DNA from: Homarus americanus
Taxonomy: Eukaryota > Arthropoda > Malacostraca > Decapoda > Nephropidae
Assembly: GCF_018991925.1 (NCBI RefSeq)
Contig: NW_024732415.1
Coordinates: forward strand, 4,415,061-4,479,060
Reading direction: 5' to 3'
DNA: 64,000 nucleotides
Below, in pieces: positions 22,701 to 33,486 of the stretch (position 1 is its first letter; each line of letters opens with the position of its first letter). A program made the position numbers and the translations under genes. The notes beneath the pieces are model-generated. The model was not told the origin of the DNA and did no database searches. It worked only from the letters and a program-made list of their open reading frames with translations.

Positions 22701-23363
22701 AAATGGTACTACCACTAAGTCTGAAATTATTTACTTGTCATTCTGTCAGTCTCCTCAGTGCTACCACAAATCCAAAGCAATGAGCTTATGTGCTTACCAT
22801 AATTATGGTCAGTCACCTTAACACCTACCGTACAGTATATGTCCAAGGCTTACTATTATATTCCTATTGTAAGAACAATCTCAACAATGCTGGTCATACT
22901 TTGTTCTGTTTTGTACCACACTGCTTATTCTCTCGACCCTACAACATATAACAAGATATGACAACCAAGGAGGAGAGACGGGACAATGTCGAGGTGAAGG
23001 AGATACTGAAAGACGGATGTTTACAGTATATACTTGCGCTTAATAACTTTGTATGACAGAATAAGGTGTGACTTATATACTATGTAGAGCAGGTATTTAA
23101 CATATTTAACACCGTAAAAACAAAGTAAAGAGATTCATCAATAAAGACAAAGAAAATATAAACAAATCACAAATAAATAATAATGCACTATAAGAATACA
23201 ATAATAAACTACCATCATGCACCATGAACTTACTTCGACTGTGTCTGGAGGAGCCCGGGAAGTACATCAAACTTAACTATGAAGTACCCAGCAAGATACA
23301 CGACCATAACTGCCACTAACCAGGTTCGATACTTCGCAACTACACCAGCAGGACCTTCTGACA
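16576..23363 (-). CDS. FUT8: FUT8 copy B, alpha-1,6-fucosyltransferase, ten exons, start exon not found
   Basis: Exons in transcript order: 23363-23234, 22186-22011, 21808-21622, 21430-21265, 20504-20342, 20005-19765, 18609-18436, 18278-18134, 17588-17449, 16777-16576 (stop TAA). All junctions are GT-AG with matching phase and give about 574 residues without the initiator, very close to human FUT8 (575). Order: short cytoplasmic tail, membrane anchor, coiled stem, catalytic domain, C-terminal SH3-like domain (GD.I ... YPYYKV). Retained: LATDD (human Asp-409/410), the SSN Ser-Ser near human Ser-469, EEYM Tyr. Altered: the second Arg of VHVRRTDK is Leu (VHIRLTDK), and the next loop is one residue shorter. 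It may be an active divergent FUT8 or a variant with changed donor binding. The initiator exon must lie above 23,363; I could not identify it. Confidence 0.92.
17449..17588 (-). CDS. FUT8: FUT8-B exon, VGRLVYEIMQTLYPDAS
   Basis: Matches the strongly conserved V.RVAYEIMQT..PDA stretch. The following DDIYY(F/Y)GGQNAHN region is diverged (LDNDYFVYFQRPKLARARFP). Acceptor GGTCCAG, donor GTCAGC. Confidence 0.95.
18134..18278 (-). CDS. FUT8: FUT8-B exon, YPNYQ to TLSSN
   Basis: Encodes YPNYQILYNPETDSLGEF through VVDVFMLSRCSFVVGTLSSN, matching the KYPNY..ILDIH.LS..DFLVCTFSSQ region of animal FUT8. The otherwise invariant Cys before TFSS is Gly here. Acceptor TTTCAG, donor GTGAGT. Confidence 0.93.
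18436..18609 (-). CDS. FUT8: FUT8-B exon, VHIRLTDK and LATDD
   Basis: Begins A|GTA CAT after CCTACAG. Encodes VHIRLTDKKKEAKLHDLEEY, MNHVEEYYRTLDL and RRIYLATDD. In human FUT8 the equivalent pair is Arg-365/Arg-366; here the second is Leu. The segment between TDK and EEYM is 9 residues, against 10 in human and fly. The acceptor sits inside a tandem repeat that copies the acceptor upstream. Confidence 0.95.
18600..18775 (-). repeat. Tandem repeat copying the FUT8-B splice acceptor
   Basis: Four to five degenerate units of about 36-40 bases. Read on the minus strand, each carries AGTACAT(A/G)T preceded by a CCTACAG-, CATACAG- or CTTGAG-like acceptor. The unit at 18600-18620 is the real acceptor of the VHIRLTDK exon. 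Confidence 0.75.
18790..19602. other. FUT8-B intron, no further feature
   Basis: Intron between the VHIRLTDK exon and the HGEPGAWWVGQF exon. AT-rich; the left limit of visible homology with copy A is 19,603 because the window starts there. Confidence 0.6.
19765..20005 (-). CDS. FUT8: FUT8-B exon, HGEPGAWWVGQF segment
   Basis: Counterpart of 163-403; Tyr replaces His in LLRPNQ(Y/H)LQDN. Ends with GG, completing the Gly that precedes VHIRLTDK. Confidence 0.96.
20342..20504 (-). CDS. FUT8: FUT8-B exon, GCGIGCDLHH segment
   Basis: Counterpart of 718-880. Four residues differ from copy A. Seven of the base changes lie in the first 33 bases. Confidence 0.95.
21265..21430 (-). CDS. FUT8: FUT8-B exon, WREREAAELSELIQRR
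   Basis: Counterpart of 1585-1750; no amino-acid change noticed. The degenerate duplicate of the exon end with a second GTGAGT is at 21205-21253. Confidence 0.93.
21622..21808 (-). CDS. FUT8: FUT8-B coiled stem exon
   Basis: Counterpart of 1942-2128. YEPSLEHELARR motif; one residue differs from copy A (Thr for Arg). Confidence 0.85.
22011..22186 (-). CDS. FUT8: FUT8-B stem exon
   Basis: Thr/Pro/His-rich stem, phase-compatible with both neighbours. Four base changes versus copy A fall in about 21 bases and give Asn and Ser in place of His and Thr. Confidence 0.65.
23234..23363 (-). CDS. FUT8: FUT8-B exon with membrane anchor
   Basis: Same sequence as the copy A anchor exon at 5516-5645. Type II anchor, split codon at both ends. 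Confidence 0.8.
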
Positions 23364-24016
23364 CTGAAAAGAAACACGTGTGGAGTCATAGTACACCTCG
23401 GTGACTCAGTGTCGTGTGGAGTATACAGTAGACGAGGCATATCAAACATTCTGAGATGAAAAGAGTTATAGTACTCATTCTGGTATCTGCCGTACCCAGC
23501 TGTTTTACAGTTTTGTTTTCGCCGACAGTACACCTGTGTCACGTCTCTAGGAACAATACATACACCTGTGCCCACACCTGATTAATATCACAAGGAACAT
23601 ATTGCGAATATGTGATGTGAGCCGTAAACAGGCGAGTGAGGACGCCATGGTGGTGAATAATGAAACTACCGTACAGCTGTGTTTGTTGTGGGTTCAACGG
23701 CCACGGGGGTGTGTTGGCAAGTTACATACACGTAGTGACAGGAGGTCCGGAGGAGGATGAATGTGTGGCGGGAGAATTCCTGATACAATTCATCTGTTTA
23801 TGGCAAAGCGTGGCCGGTCTCTAATAATGTCAAGTGCCAGGCATGGTTCCTAAGAGGGGGGGTTATTTCGTCATGAACTCCGCATGCATCCATGGTCGGT
23901 GCTGTGAACGCTTTGGAGCTTCGCCTTGCAGAGGCTGCAAGGGTGTCCAATAAACTATCCCCCACGCGGGGCAAATATCAAAATCTTGTCATGGAGTTTA
24001 GGTTTCATTCACCCTT

Positions 24017-24253
24017 AATACTGGCGATGGTGGTAGTAAATATGGTGGTTGTGGTGGTGGTGGACGGTATGGGTGATGGTGGTGCAAGGTATGGATGATG
24101 GTTGTGGTGGTGGTGGATGGTGGGGCTGATGGTTGAGTGGTGGTGGTGGATGGTGGGGCTGATGGTTGAGTGGTAGTGGTGGATGGTGAGGCTGATGGTT
24201 GAGTGGTGGTGGTGGATGGTGGGGCTGTTGGTTGAGTGGTGGTGGTGGAGCGA
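24017..24253 (+). repeat. GGTGGT-rich minisatellite (copy B)
   Basis: Same array as 6299-6535 with no length change. Confidence 0.9.
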
Positions 24254-24379
24254 CACACTCGAGGATAAACACCGAGGAAAATATGGCCACAGGTGAACCA
24301 GGTAGTCGTACCCTCATATAATCGCATATCATTTGTAATAAGTTCTGTTAAATTACGTCGTGTATATTATTTGATTTTA

Positions 24380-24989
24380 CAGGGAGTTCCGTAAATATCT
24401 TACATAATTCAGGTGATGTTCTCCTGAGACATAAATAAAGATAAATGACTAAATGACCAAATTGTCAATTCTCAATAGTTTCGGAATTACAGCACATGAC
24501 AGGTTTGGTAGGAATGTGATGAAACCTTCGGTTACCTGACAAAAATCTCCTTGATTTCTACCTGTGGGGTCACATAAAAAGCAAGGTGCATGTTACAGAT
24601 ATTCGTAAACCGCGAGGAATTGTGGCGCCGTGTACAGGACAGTGTGACAAACATTCACATCAGCCCTGGGGTCTTTGTACGTGTGCGACATTCACTAATG
24701 CGACGGGCTGAGCCCTGCATTGACCAAGAGGGGCAGAACTTGAGCTTTTCCTTTAAATGGTAATACCAATACAAATCATATGGCAGTATTATTGTTGATA
24801 ATCATCACTAGCACAGTGTATGTTTCATATACACCCCATATAGGTTTCATCACATTCCTACCAAGTATGTCATGTGCTGTAACTCCCAAACTATTGAGAG
24901 TTGACAGTTTGGTCAATTAGTCATTTATCTTTATATATGCCTCAGGAATACACTGCCTAATTTATAAATGTTATTTACAGAACACCCTG
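24380..24989. mobile_element. Mariner-like MITE with long terminal inverted repeats (copy B)
   Basis: Counterpart of 6662-7271, so the insertion predates the duplication. Confidence 0.85.
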
Positions 24990-25479
24990 TATAAAGGTGA
25001 GGACCCTTGCACACACCGTTTTTTCACCCCAACAGGGAGAATAATAATGTAATGCACTTTATAGACAAAGTAAATTTATATTAGGGTCACTGTTTTCTAT
25101 ATAATATATTGTCTTTTATTAATAAACTTCGGTGTACTAGAAAACAAGAAATGTCACCAACTCACTTGCGAACCGGATGATCCCTCGCACGGAACTGGCG
25201 AGTCTATGGTATTCTAACACCTGCAAAGGTAAATGGGTTGCCAATTCTCCTGTTCTTGCATAGTACGTACCTGACACCTGCAACTAATAATTATGATATG
25301 AACCTGCTTTTTTATGTATATACAATATATGTAAAGTTCAGCCCCCAAAATGTGTCGTTACTTTTTCCATCTCTACAATATGATACGGTGGACGAAATGC
25401 TTTGATATATTCTTCAATCCATCGCGATAAGTTGGTATGCCTGCTCCCCTTATTAGCAACATATAAATTTTCCTCATTT

Positions 25480-28400
25480 TTTTTCTTTTACTTTTATCCT
25501 CTTCACCACTGATCGGTTTGTAAGCCACTGTTGGCAAGTAATGGGCATGCAATGGCTCCTGAATTTATTTGAACATGCTCCAGTGCTTGTCACAACACAC
25601 TGTCAGATTGTTCCAAGAGATCACAATTCTCACTCCGAAAAAGTTACCCCTTACAGTTTTCTGGGCTTGTGGCTTATTCAACCTTGAGCTGCTACCACTT
25701 GTGGGGCGAGTGTCCGCCAGCTCCAGGTAAGAGCACTCGACTCAGTAGTGCCATTTGAGATGTTTATACATCTCAATTAGGTCCCCCCTTGCCCGTCTGT
25801 AGTATAAGCTAGGCAATTTCAGGCTCTCTAATCTCTCAGGGAAGCTGAGGTGCCGTAGTGCAGGCACCAGTCTGGTGGCCTTCCTTCGTACATTTTCAAT
25901 CAACTGACAGTCTCTAGCATATCTCGGGGACCAGACGGGGTGACAATACTCAAGACGGGGAAGCACTTCACTCTTGAAGATCGTTACGAGAGACGGACCG
26001 TCTGGATATCCGAACGACCTGCTTATAAGACCTAATAATTTAGTTGCCTGATTCACCTTCTCGCAATGGGCCGAGAACTTCAACTCATTGTCAACATATA
26101 TACCTGTGTCCATTTCACATTTAGTCTCAATTAATGCAGTTTCTTCGTCCAGTTGGGACATATGATATGCGTACGTCCCAGGTGCAGCCTCTTACACTTC
26201 GTGGCATTGAATCTTAGCAGCCATTTCTTCTACCATTCTTGAAGCTCACAGAGATCCTTTTCTGGAGTTCTTCAAAGTCTGCTTATTTCTTAATTTCCCG
26301 AAATAGCTTTGCGTCATCCGGAGACATTTGTAAGGAGGAATGTACAGCGTCAGGCATGTAATTTATGAAGCAGACAAACAGCAGCAGTCCCTGTGGTACT
26401 TCGCTTGTGACGGGTACACGTGATTATTTCGTGCCTTTAATCACCACACACTGCTTGCGGTCATGGAGAAAGTCTCCAATCCACGCTAGGACATTTCCCC
26501 GAATTCCGTATCCTTCCAGTTTAATTTTCAGCCTTTCATGGGGTACACTGTCGAAAGCCTTGGCAAAATATTCAGTACCTTGAGTAATAGTGTTAAGCAG
26601 GAGCGCCCCGGCATAAAACCGTGTTGTCAATCCTTTACAGTTTACAAGGTTGTTTCGTAGTACTGTAGATGTTCCATCATGGCATCTCTTAGAATGCTTT
26701 CAAATACTTTACATACTATGCCGGTCAGGCTCACCGGTCTATAGTTGTTCGTAGAGTGACGATCGCCCTTCTTGAAGATAGGACTCACATAAGCCATTTT
26801 CCAATCACCGGGGAAATTTTGCTCATCGAGGCATTTACAGAAGAGGATGTTCAGGGGCTAGGCAATCTCGTTGCACAACTCTCTTAGCACTCTGAGATGC
26901 ATCATGTCAGGGCCAAGAATCTTATGAACCTTTTAGCTTTGACAAATTATTTCTTATAACCTCTTCTGTGAACACAATGTGGGTCGGTGCTGTGTCGAAA
27001 CGTCTGTCCTCAAACCCAAGAAAATTAATTGCATCCTCTCTCGTGAACACCGAGAGAAAAGAAGCTGTTCAACGCCTCAACTTTATCCTGGTCAGAATCT
27101 GCGTAACTGCCACCTTCAAGCCTCGCATTATTAATTTCGACTTTGCATGGCGGTAAAACGCCTTTGGGTTTGACTTGACCTCGCTTGCAGTCAGCCTCTG
27201 GAACTCCTTTTCAGCCCTTCTATACTCTGACTTGGCTTGGTTCCTGGCTCTTGCATACATCCTCCTGTCCTGCTCATCGTTAGACCTAACCCACACCTTG
27301 AATTTCTGGGTTTTCTTCTTAACTTTGCCGACCGCCGCATGGATCATGTGGGGTCTCCTTGTATTCCTAGGGGGACTGGGTTTGGTCGGGGGTCTATATT
27401 TCTCGATCAAATGGATCACTTTACAAGCTATGATATTCAGCGTAGTGTCTGCGTTCTTACGCCTTAGTGAGTCAGGCCAGTGGATACCTCTCATCTCCTC
27501 TCTCATCCCGTCATAATTTCCCTTGTAATATTTGCACCTTGGCCTGGTTTTGTCGTGAACTAAGTAACAATTAAATTTGAAGGACAACATTACATGGTGG
27601 CTGGTGCCAACCGGGGCTAGATGTTCCAGTTTGGCCACCATACCCTCATCGTTTGTTATGATGAGGTCTAGTAGCTTGGGTGTTTGCTCCCCTCTGTAAT
27701 GTGTCGGGTCTTTAACCTGTTGGAACAGAAAATTATCTCTCAGAGTTTCTATAAAAAGAGTAGCAGGGTTATTTAAGCAATTTGGCGTGAACTCATTTCT
27801 CCAGTCGATGTCGCCATTGTTAAAGCCCCTTAAGACTAAGAGTTGAGCATCGCTGCGTTGTCTATTACGGCTCTTAAGTTCCTTTGGTTTACGGTAAGCT
27901 ACAGTTTGGGGATCTGCAGATACACCCGACAATAAGTAAGTCCCCTCCCTTTAATTTAATTTTACACCACTTGGATTCTTCAAAAACATTCTCTCCCTGT
28001 ACCCTCACGTGGCTGGCTCTAAGGTCTTGCCTAGCATAGATAACCACACCCCTCTGGTAAGTTTCTTGAGAAAGGTTCGTAAATAAGTCATATCCGCCAA
28101 TACTGAACTCACATTCCTCTGGGTCGATCCTCCTGTTCTTGTACATCAGTTCTACAACACCCATTATATCGGGTTGGTGGACCTTCAGTAGTGTTTCAAA
28201 CTCCTCTCTCTTATCAAGGAACGTGTCAGTACAGTATTAGTGTACATGACATTCAAGCCGGAAAATGTTCTAGGTAACATCTCTGCTCTTGGTAGTAACT
28301 CCGGCCTCCCTCCATTCTCAGCAGCTGCAAAATTTGCTAAATACTCTGTATTTTGCAAGGTGTGATTAGAAATGTCATTGTTTACACGGCGCTCGCCTCC

Positions 28401-29260
28401 TCCTGGGTGGGAGGTAGAGCAGGTGGAAGGTGTACCGCTTCCCCCTGGCTCTATGCTGGCGCTCTTGCTTCCACTACCCCCCCCCCCTGGATATAACCTA
28501 TGTAGTCTCGTTCAAGAGTCTTCGAACATTGCTGGAGACAGCTGGCAACTTAAGGCCGCTTGTTTACCATAGTACGTAGTAAAAGTTATGAATGAATGTA
28601 AAAGTGATCTGTGATTGGTTACTTAGTTCCCCGTTGCTTAATTAATGGTTAGGCTTTGTTATTTCGTATTATATTATACTACATCCTATAGTAAACAAAC
28701 TGTCTTGAGTTGCCAGCTGTCTCCAGCAGTGTTCATAGAATCTTGAACGAGAATGTACACCTATCCCCGTTCCTCCTCGACTCCTCCCTCCTCCGCTTCA
28801 AGCCCTGCAAGACCCGTGCGATCTGGATGAATGAATACATTCTGAAATGCCTCGCTCCTTGCTAATTTTTTTGCCTGCCGAATAACTTCCCATTTCTTCT
28901 CCTCACTCACAAGTGTGATCCAGAGGGGGCGAGGCTTGTCCTCCTGCTTTTGTCCGAGCCTCTTCACATCCTGAGGAGGGGATAGCACATTCAGAACCTC
29001 TGTACAAATATTCTCAAACTGCAACTCGTCGTGTGTTTTCATACTCTCAGTTTCCTCCGACTTGCTCTCAGGGACTCCAAAAACTATTACGTTGTTCCTG
29101 CGCTTGAAACGTTCCAGTTGTTCCTCTTCTCCCCTAAGAGTATGTCTGCTAGTTGCCATCTCTTCGATACACTTATTCAGAGTCCCTAGCTGCTGTAGAA
29201 CTTGTTCGGATCCTGCATTTTTCTCCGCCACCTCCCCTGGCCCTGCTATGACCTAAGCAT
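25480..29260 (-). mobile_element. Degenerate LINE, copy B
   Basis: Counterpart of 7780-11340. It keeps more of ORF1 (28761-29231) and a longer endonuclease-linker frame (27069-27932). The RT is split by small deletions (25742-26161 and 26424-26630). Confidence 0.9.
28501..28758. mobile_element. Foldback MITE inside the LINE (copy B)
   Basis: Same element and position as 10669-10926. Confidence 0.82.
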
Positions 29261-29470
29261 AACTTCTCTTCACCATCCCCTCCATTCTATCAGCTACTTC
29301 CTCAGTCTTAGCAAGGATCGCTTTCCCAACTTGTTCTAGTTTGGCAACCAGCAAGGATCCAGGGTCAGGAAGTAAAGGGGTCTTCCCTTTGTGGATTACT
29401 AGATACGTCAATATTCTTAGCGTCTTCATTATGGGAGAGAGGCAGATAGTTTACATGAACGCTGTATGAT

Positions 29471-29543
<73 letters not shown>

Positions 29544-29595
29544 TGTAAATCCACAATGAAAACGTCTTGAATTTCTCATTTTCCCGTGTGATTTT

Positions 29596-29680
<85 letters not shown>

Positions 29681-30624
29681 CATACAGCGTTCATGTAAAC
29701 TATCTGCCTCTCTCCCAAAGGCGTGAACCCTGAATTCGGAAGTGTGAATTCGAAGCATTCGCTAGTGCGGGAGGGAGAGGGAATGGGTGTGCTGGGGCAG
29801 GTGTCTTTTTGTGGGAGAGATTATAAGGCAGGATAACCCTTTCGCAATACCGACGGGATTTCCTCAGGTGAGTCGAATCGTCTAGCATTAGCCAGAGGAA
29901 AACACTAAAGTTACAAAAGGATGAATTCATGTTCTAAGTAGGATGTTCCTTTGCAAAGGGGGAAGGGGTGGGGGAGGCGCATTTATGATAAAATGGATTA
30001 TGGATATATTTGAATATAAATTTTGTAAGGGCAGCAAAGTTTTGTTTAAGCCTTTGGCTACGAGATGGAAATTCCCCAGCTGAATAAAATTGCTTGGCGG
30101 TAACCAAAATAAAAGATAAAAACCATCGCAATCAAAACACCCAGGAAGTGAGCACCATATATTTATTGTTATACAAACTTGATGTGAACAAATCTATTTT
30201 AGTTCTATGTCCATATATAACAATGAAAGTGTAAAGAGATGCCAAAGTTCTTTGCCTCCTCCCTCCGGCCATTGGATGGATAACAGTACTAACAGGTGCA
30301 GGCATATAACGCCGGAGCAGTAAAAAACTGCTGAGGTTTCCTTTCAATGTTTTACTTCATAGCGTACATGAGATAAATTTAATTTCCGAGTACACACATT
30401 TTCACAAATACAGCCACATGAGCGCGTCTGTTAATCCTTGTAGTCGTCCACATCATACTTCACTCTGGGACTTTGGTGTTACATCGATAAGTCAGTCACG
30501 CAAGTCGTCACTGGAACACATTTGTGCGACTTGTGACGTGAGTATTCAGGCTGGAAGGTTTGAGAGGAAGAGGAGGAGGCGAAGAGGATAAAAGAGAGAC
30601 AAAACAGAAAAAGAGAGGACTGTA
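29177..30624. other. Segment present only in copy B
   Basis: Copy A jumps from CGACACACTT to CTCTTCTTTTTAAAGGC. Here the same two points are about 1.45 kb apart, with ACACTT at each. The segment starts with the remaining N-terminus of the LINE ORF1, so a deletion in A is likelier than an insertion in B. It also holds an AT palindrome; the rest shows nothing I recognise. Confidence 0.75.
29433..29716. repeat. Perfect 39-base inverted repeat around two (AT)n tracts
   Basis: Arms 29433-29471 and 29678-29716 are exact reverse complements (GGGAGAGAGGCAGATAGTTT onward). Between them are two long TA runs (about 29,473-29,541 and 29,601-29,676). Confidence 0.92.
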
Positions 30625-31666
30625 CACTTCTCTTCTTTTTAAAGGCATAATCAATCCTGTCTAGAGCGTGGTTTCTCTCACTAGGTATTCAACAGGAGGG
30701 GGAAGTGGGGTCTAATGGCTGTGATATCTAACAAAAATGAATGAGAAGTGTTAGGGCGACTGGTGATGTTTAAAGGTTTTTCAGAGGTGTTAAGAGATTG
30801 ACGGTGGTGAAGGTAGTACGTCTGGCATAATTGCAGCATAGTCAAGGGTCGGGAGGGATTGGTCTAGGGGCTGTTGATTACAAACGTATCTGTTTACCTT
30901 TAACTGTTACGACTCACCTCGCCAAACCCATTATCATGCCCATTGCATAGTATAGCGTCTGACACATCTGTTCTGGCATATTTACCTGGAATATGCTCGT
31001 GCAGTGGTTAGTTGACACTGGCCCATTTGCCTGAGGACAGAGGTGAGACGATGAACACCTCATCCTCAAAGTCTCTCGATCACCCATTGCTTCTGGAGGG
31101 GTGTAATGGGGGGTGGAGCTGCAGGCTATGCGATCATGTAAATTCAAAACAAATAACTATAGTGCCATGTAAATATAATGGGATAATGTTTATATGTTTG
31201 AGAGTTCGTATTTTGAACATTCATAACTCGGAGTCCCCGTGTATATATACTAATCATTAACATTTTGCGGCCATTTTCCACGCTTGCAGGGGTTACCCGT
31301 GATTACCTGATGGCAGCTGCTGGTTAAAACCAAAATGGAATATCCTTCCCCAACCTACCACCTTAAGCCAAGGGCGCAATCAAAGAAAATGCACCAGGGG
31401 ATGGGCGCAGCTCTGGTGACCTAGCTGACACTAGGCATGTCGAAGCAAAGTCTGATAGCAGGATGTCTTTACTAATTAACCACAGAGCAGAAACAGCTTG
31501 TATGGCTGGCAGGGTCACAACTCCCTCCGGAGGCAATTTAAGACTACTCGTGTAGGAGTGAACTTTTGACCCCGACTGTGCATCATACAATATATATGTC
31601 CCTTTGTAACTGTTCATCTGTCAACAATCCCAAACTTAGCAAAACTCGAAGGCAGCACCAATGCAG

Positions 31667-32082
31667 TCACTTGGGCGGTCGGTCACGTCTCTGTTATGCA
31701 CTGTTGGCAAGTACTGGCTCCAGAATGCAGCTTTACTTGTACCAGTGTTGGTCAAGTCTGGCAGATTGTTCCAAGAGTTTAAAATTTTCACTCTGAAAAA
31801 GGTTGCCGTCACAATGTTCTGGACTTGTTGCTTTTCCAACCTTGATCTGTGACCCCAAGTGGGACAGGCGTCCGCCAGCTCCATTTATGGATACTCTACT
31901 GAGTAGTGCTCTCTGAAATGTTTTTAGACTTTAATAAAGTCACCCCCTGTCCGTCTATAGTACAGTATAAGTTAAGCAGTTGCAGGCGTTCTAATGTCTC
32001 TGGGTAACTGGGGTGCCATAGTACAGGCAATTGTCTGGTGGCCCTCCCTGGGACATTTTCAATCAACTGACAGTCTCTAAGA
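31667..32082 (-). mobile_element. LINE 3' fragment, left part, cut by hAT (copy B)
   Basis: Counterpart of 12335-12750. Continues at 34,660 beyond the hAT insertion: the left part ends CAGTCTCTAAGA and the right part resumes GTCTAAGATATCTCGG. Confidence 0.82.
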
Positions 32083-32467
32083 CAGACGTTCCCAAGCATT
32101 TTCCAGTGCGACCTCATCTAGCGCTGTCGCCTATCCAGTGCGACCCCAAATCATTACATTATATATATTCGTATAATAAACACGGACATATTTTTACACG
32201 TATTTAACTGTAAAAACAATCAAGGAAAATACATTACATAATTGAGAAGTGTAAAAGTAAACACTGGCAGAAACAAGTTACAACTCTGTCATGATTATAT
32301 TGTAGTGGATCTCTCCCCTACAACTACATCCGCATTCCAATGCGACAGTATCCTAGCAACCAAGTGAGCTGCCCAGGGGTGGAAGGGGGTCACCAGCTGT
32401 TACGTCTACCCTAGCAACGGAGTCAAGAAACCGGCGAGTTTCCACGGGTTTACTTCCGGCTGCTGTG

Positions 32468-32475
32468 TATATAAG
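32468..32475 (+). promoter_or_regulatory. TATA box of the gag-only element
   Basis: TATATAAG, 89 bases before the ORF ATG. A start site about 30 bases downstream would fall near 32,498. Inferred by motif only. Confidence 0.5.
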
Positions 32476-32556
32476 CTCTGTCTCTCCATTGAGATTCACT
32501 TGAGAACTGAACCTCGGCGAGGTAGGTTCTCTCTGCTCCCGAGGTACCGTGTGACC

Positions 32557-33486
32557 ATGTTCACCTTCGACCAGGCGAAGGTCGTTAGACTGCTTCCGGT
32601 CAAGCGCCCTTCGCGCAAGGAACTCAACCTCCTTGTCCTGAGGAAGTTTTTTGACTCCTCGGGAATCACGGGGGTGACAAGGGTCGTCCGCAGTGACAGC
32701 GGTGAACTTATCGTCACCTTCGCGGAGTGGGGAGGGGCCCAGCAATTAAAAAACATAAGAAAAATCAATGGAATCGAGATCCAAGTTGCATACTCCTTTC
32801 AGGACAACTCGGTTTTGGGAGTCATCTCCCACACAGAAATCGAACATCTCGAAGAAGAACTTGCTGAGCTGATCGGAGATCAGCTCTCAATAGTTAGGAA
32901 GCTGACCAGCACAGCTGCCCTGGTTGGCTTCCCAAAGGAACTTCCTAGCTCCGTTTTGCTGGGTTGGGAGAAAATCCCAGTAAAATCGTACCAGCAAAGA
33001 CCTACTCGTTGCTACAAATGCCAGAAGTACGGCCATCTGGCGCGGAAGTGTCGTGCTCGGGAGGTGTGTTCAAGCTGCGGGACACCCGGGCACATTGACG
33101 CTGACTGCTTGGCGGCCGTGAAGAAGTGCGCAGCTTGTGGTGGCCCTCACTCCTCCTCCGACCGGGAGTGTCCCAAGTGGAGGGAGGAGTGCAGGGTGGC
33201 CAAGCTGCAGGCTAAAGAAAAACTGAGCTACAAGGAGGCCCTCCTTGTAGTGAAAAATCAAGAAAAGAAAAAGCAAGACAAGAACAAGCAAGACAAGAAC
33301 AAGATCAAGGAACCCGATAACATTACACTATCTTTAACATCGCTTATTGACGTGTATGAGAATATCCTAGAAGAAGACCAGGAAGAAGAAGAATGGAAAG
33401 TGAAAAGCAAAAGAAGAAACAAGAAAAGAAAGAAGTCCAACCAATCAGCTTCGGCCGAAATAGCCAAACGGCGAAGAGGCCAGTAA
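32557..33486 (+). CDS. Gag-like nucleic-acid-binding protein with three zinc knuckles (retroelement ORF1), 309 aa
   Basis: Start chosen at ATG (MFTFDQAKVVRLLPV); the frame is open further upstream but without ATG. An N-terminal region with no named match is followed by zinc knuckles at residues 152-165 (CYKCQKYGHLARKC) and 171-184 (CSSCGTPGHIDADC) and a variant CCHC at 191-205 (CAACGGPHSSSDREC). Then come a Lys/Gln-rich helix, an acidic patch and a basic tail (RRNKKRKK and KRRRGQ) that could act in nuclear import. The third knuckle's spacing is typical of non-LTR gag proteins (jockey, I, R1 groups). The frame has no stop or frameshift, unlike most elements here, so the insert is young. Role inferred: packaging of element RNA, possibly with an RT supplied in trans. 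Confidence 0.8.
   Translation: MFTFDQAKVVRLLPVKRPSRKELNLLVLRKFFDSSGITGVTRVVRSDSGELIVTFAEWGGAQQLKNIRKINGIEIQVAYSFQDNSVLGVISHTEIEHLEEELAELIGDQLSIVRKLTSTAALVGFPKELPSSVLLGWEKIPVKSYQQRPTRCYKCQKYGHLARKCRAREVCSSCGTPGHIDADCLAAVKKCAACGGPHSSSDRECPKWREECRVAKLQAKEKLSYKEALLVVKNQEKKKQDKNKQDKNKIKEPDNITLSLTSLIDVYENILEEDQEEEEWKVKSKRRNKKRKKSNQSASAEIAKRRRGQ

Noticed and set aside
29365..29556. Frame of alternating Ile and Tyr
   Set aside because: Translation of an (AT)n tract.
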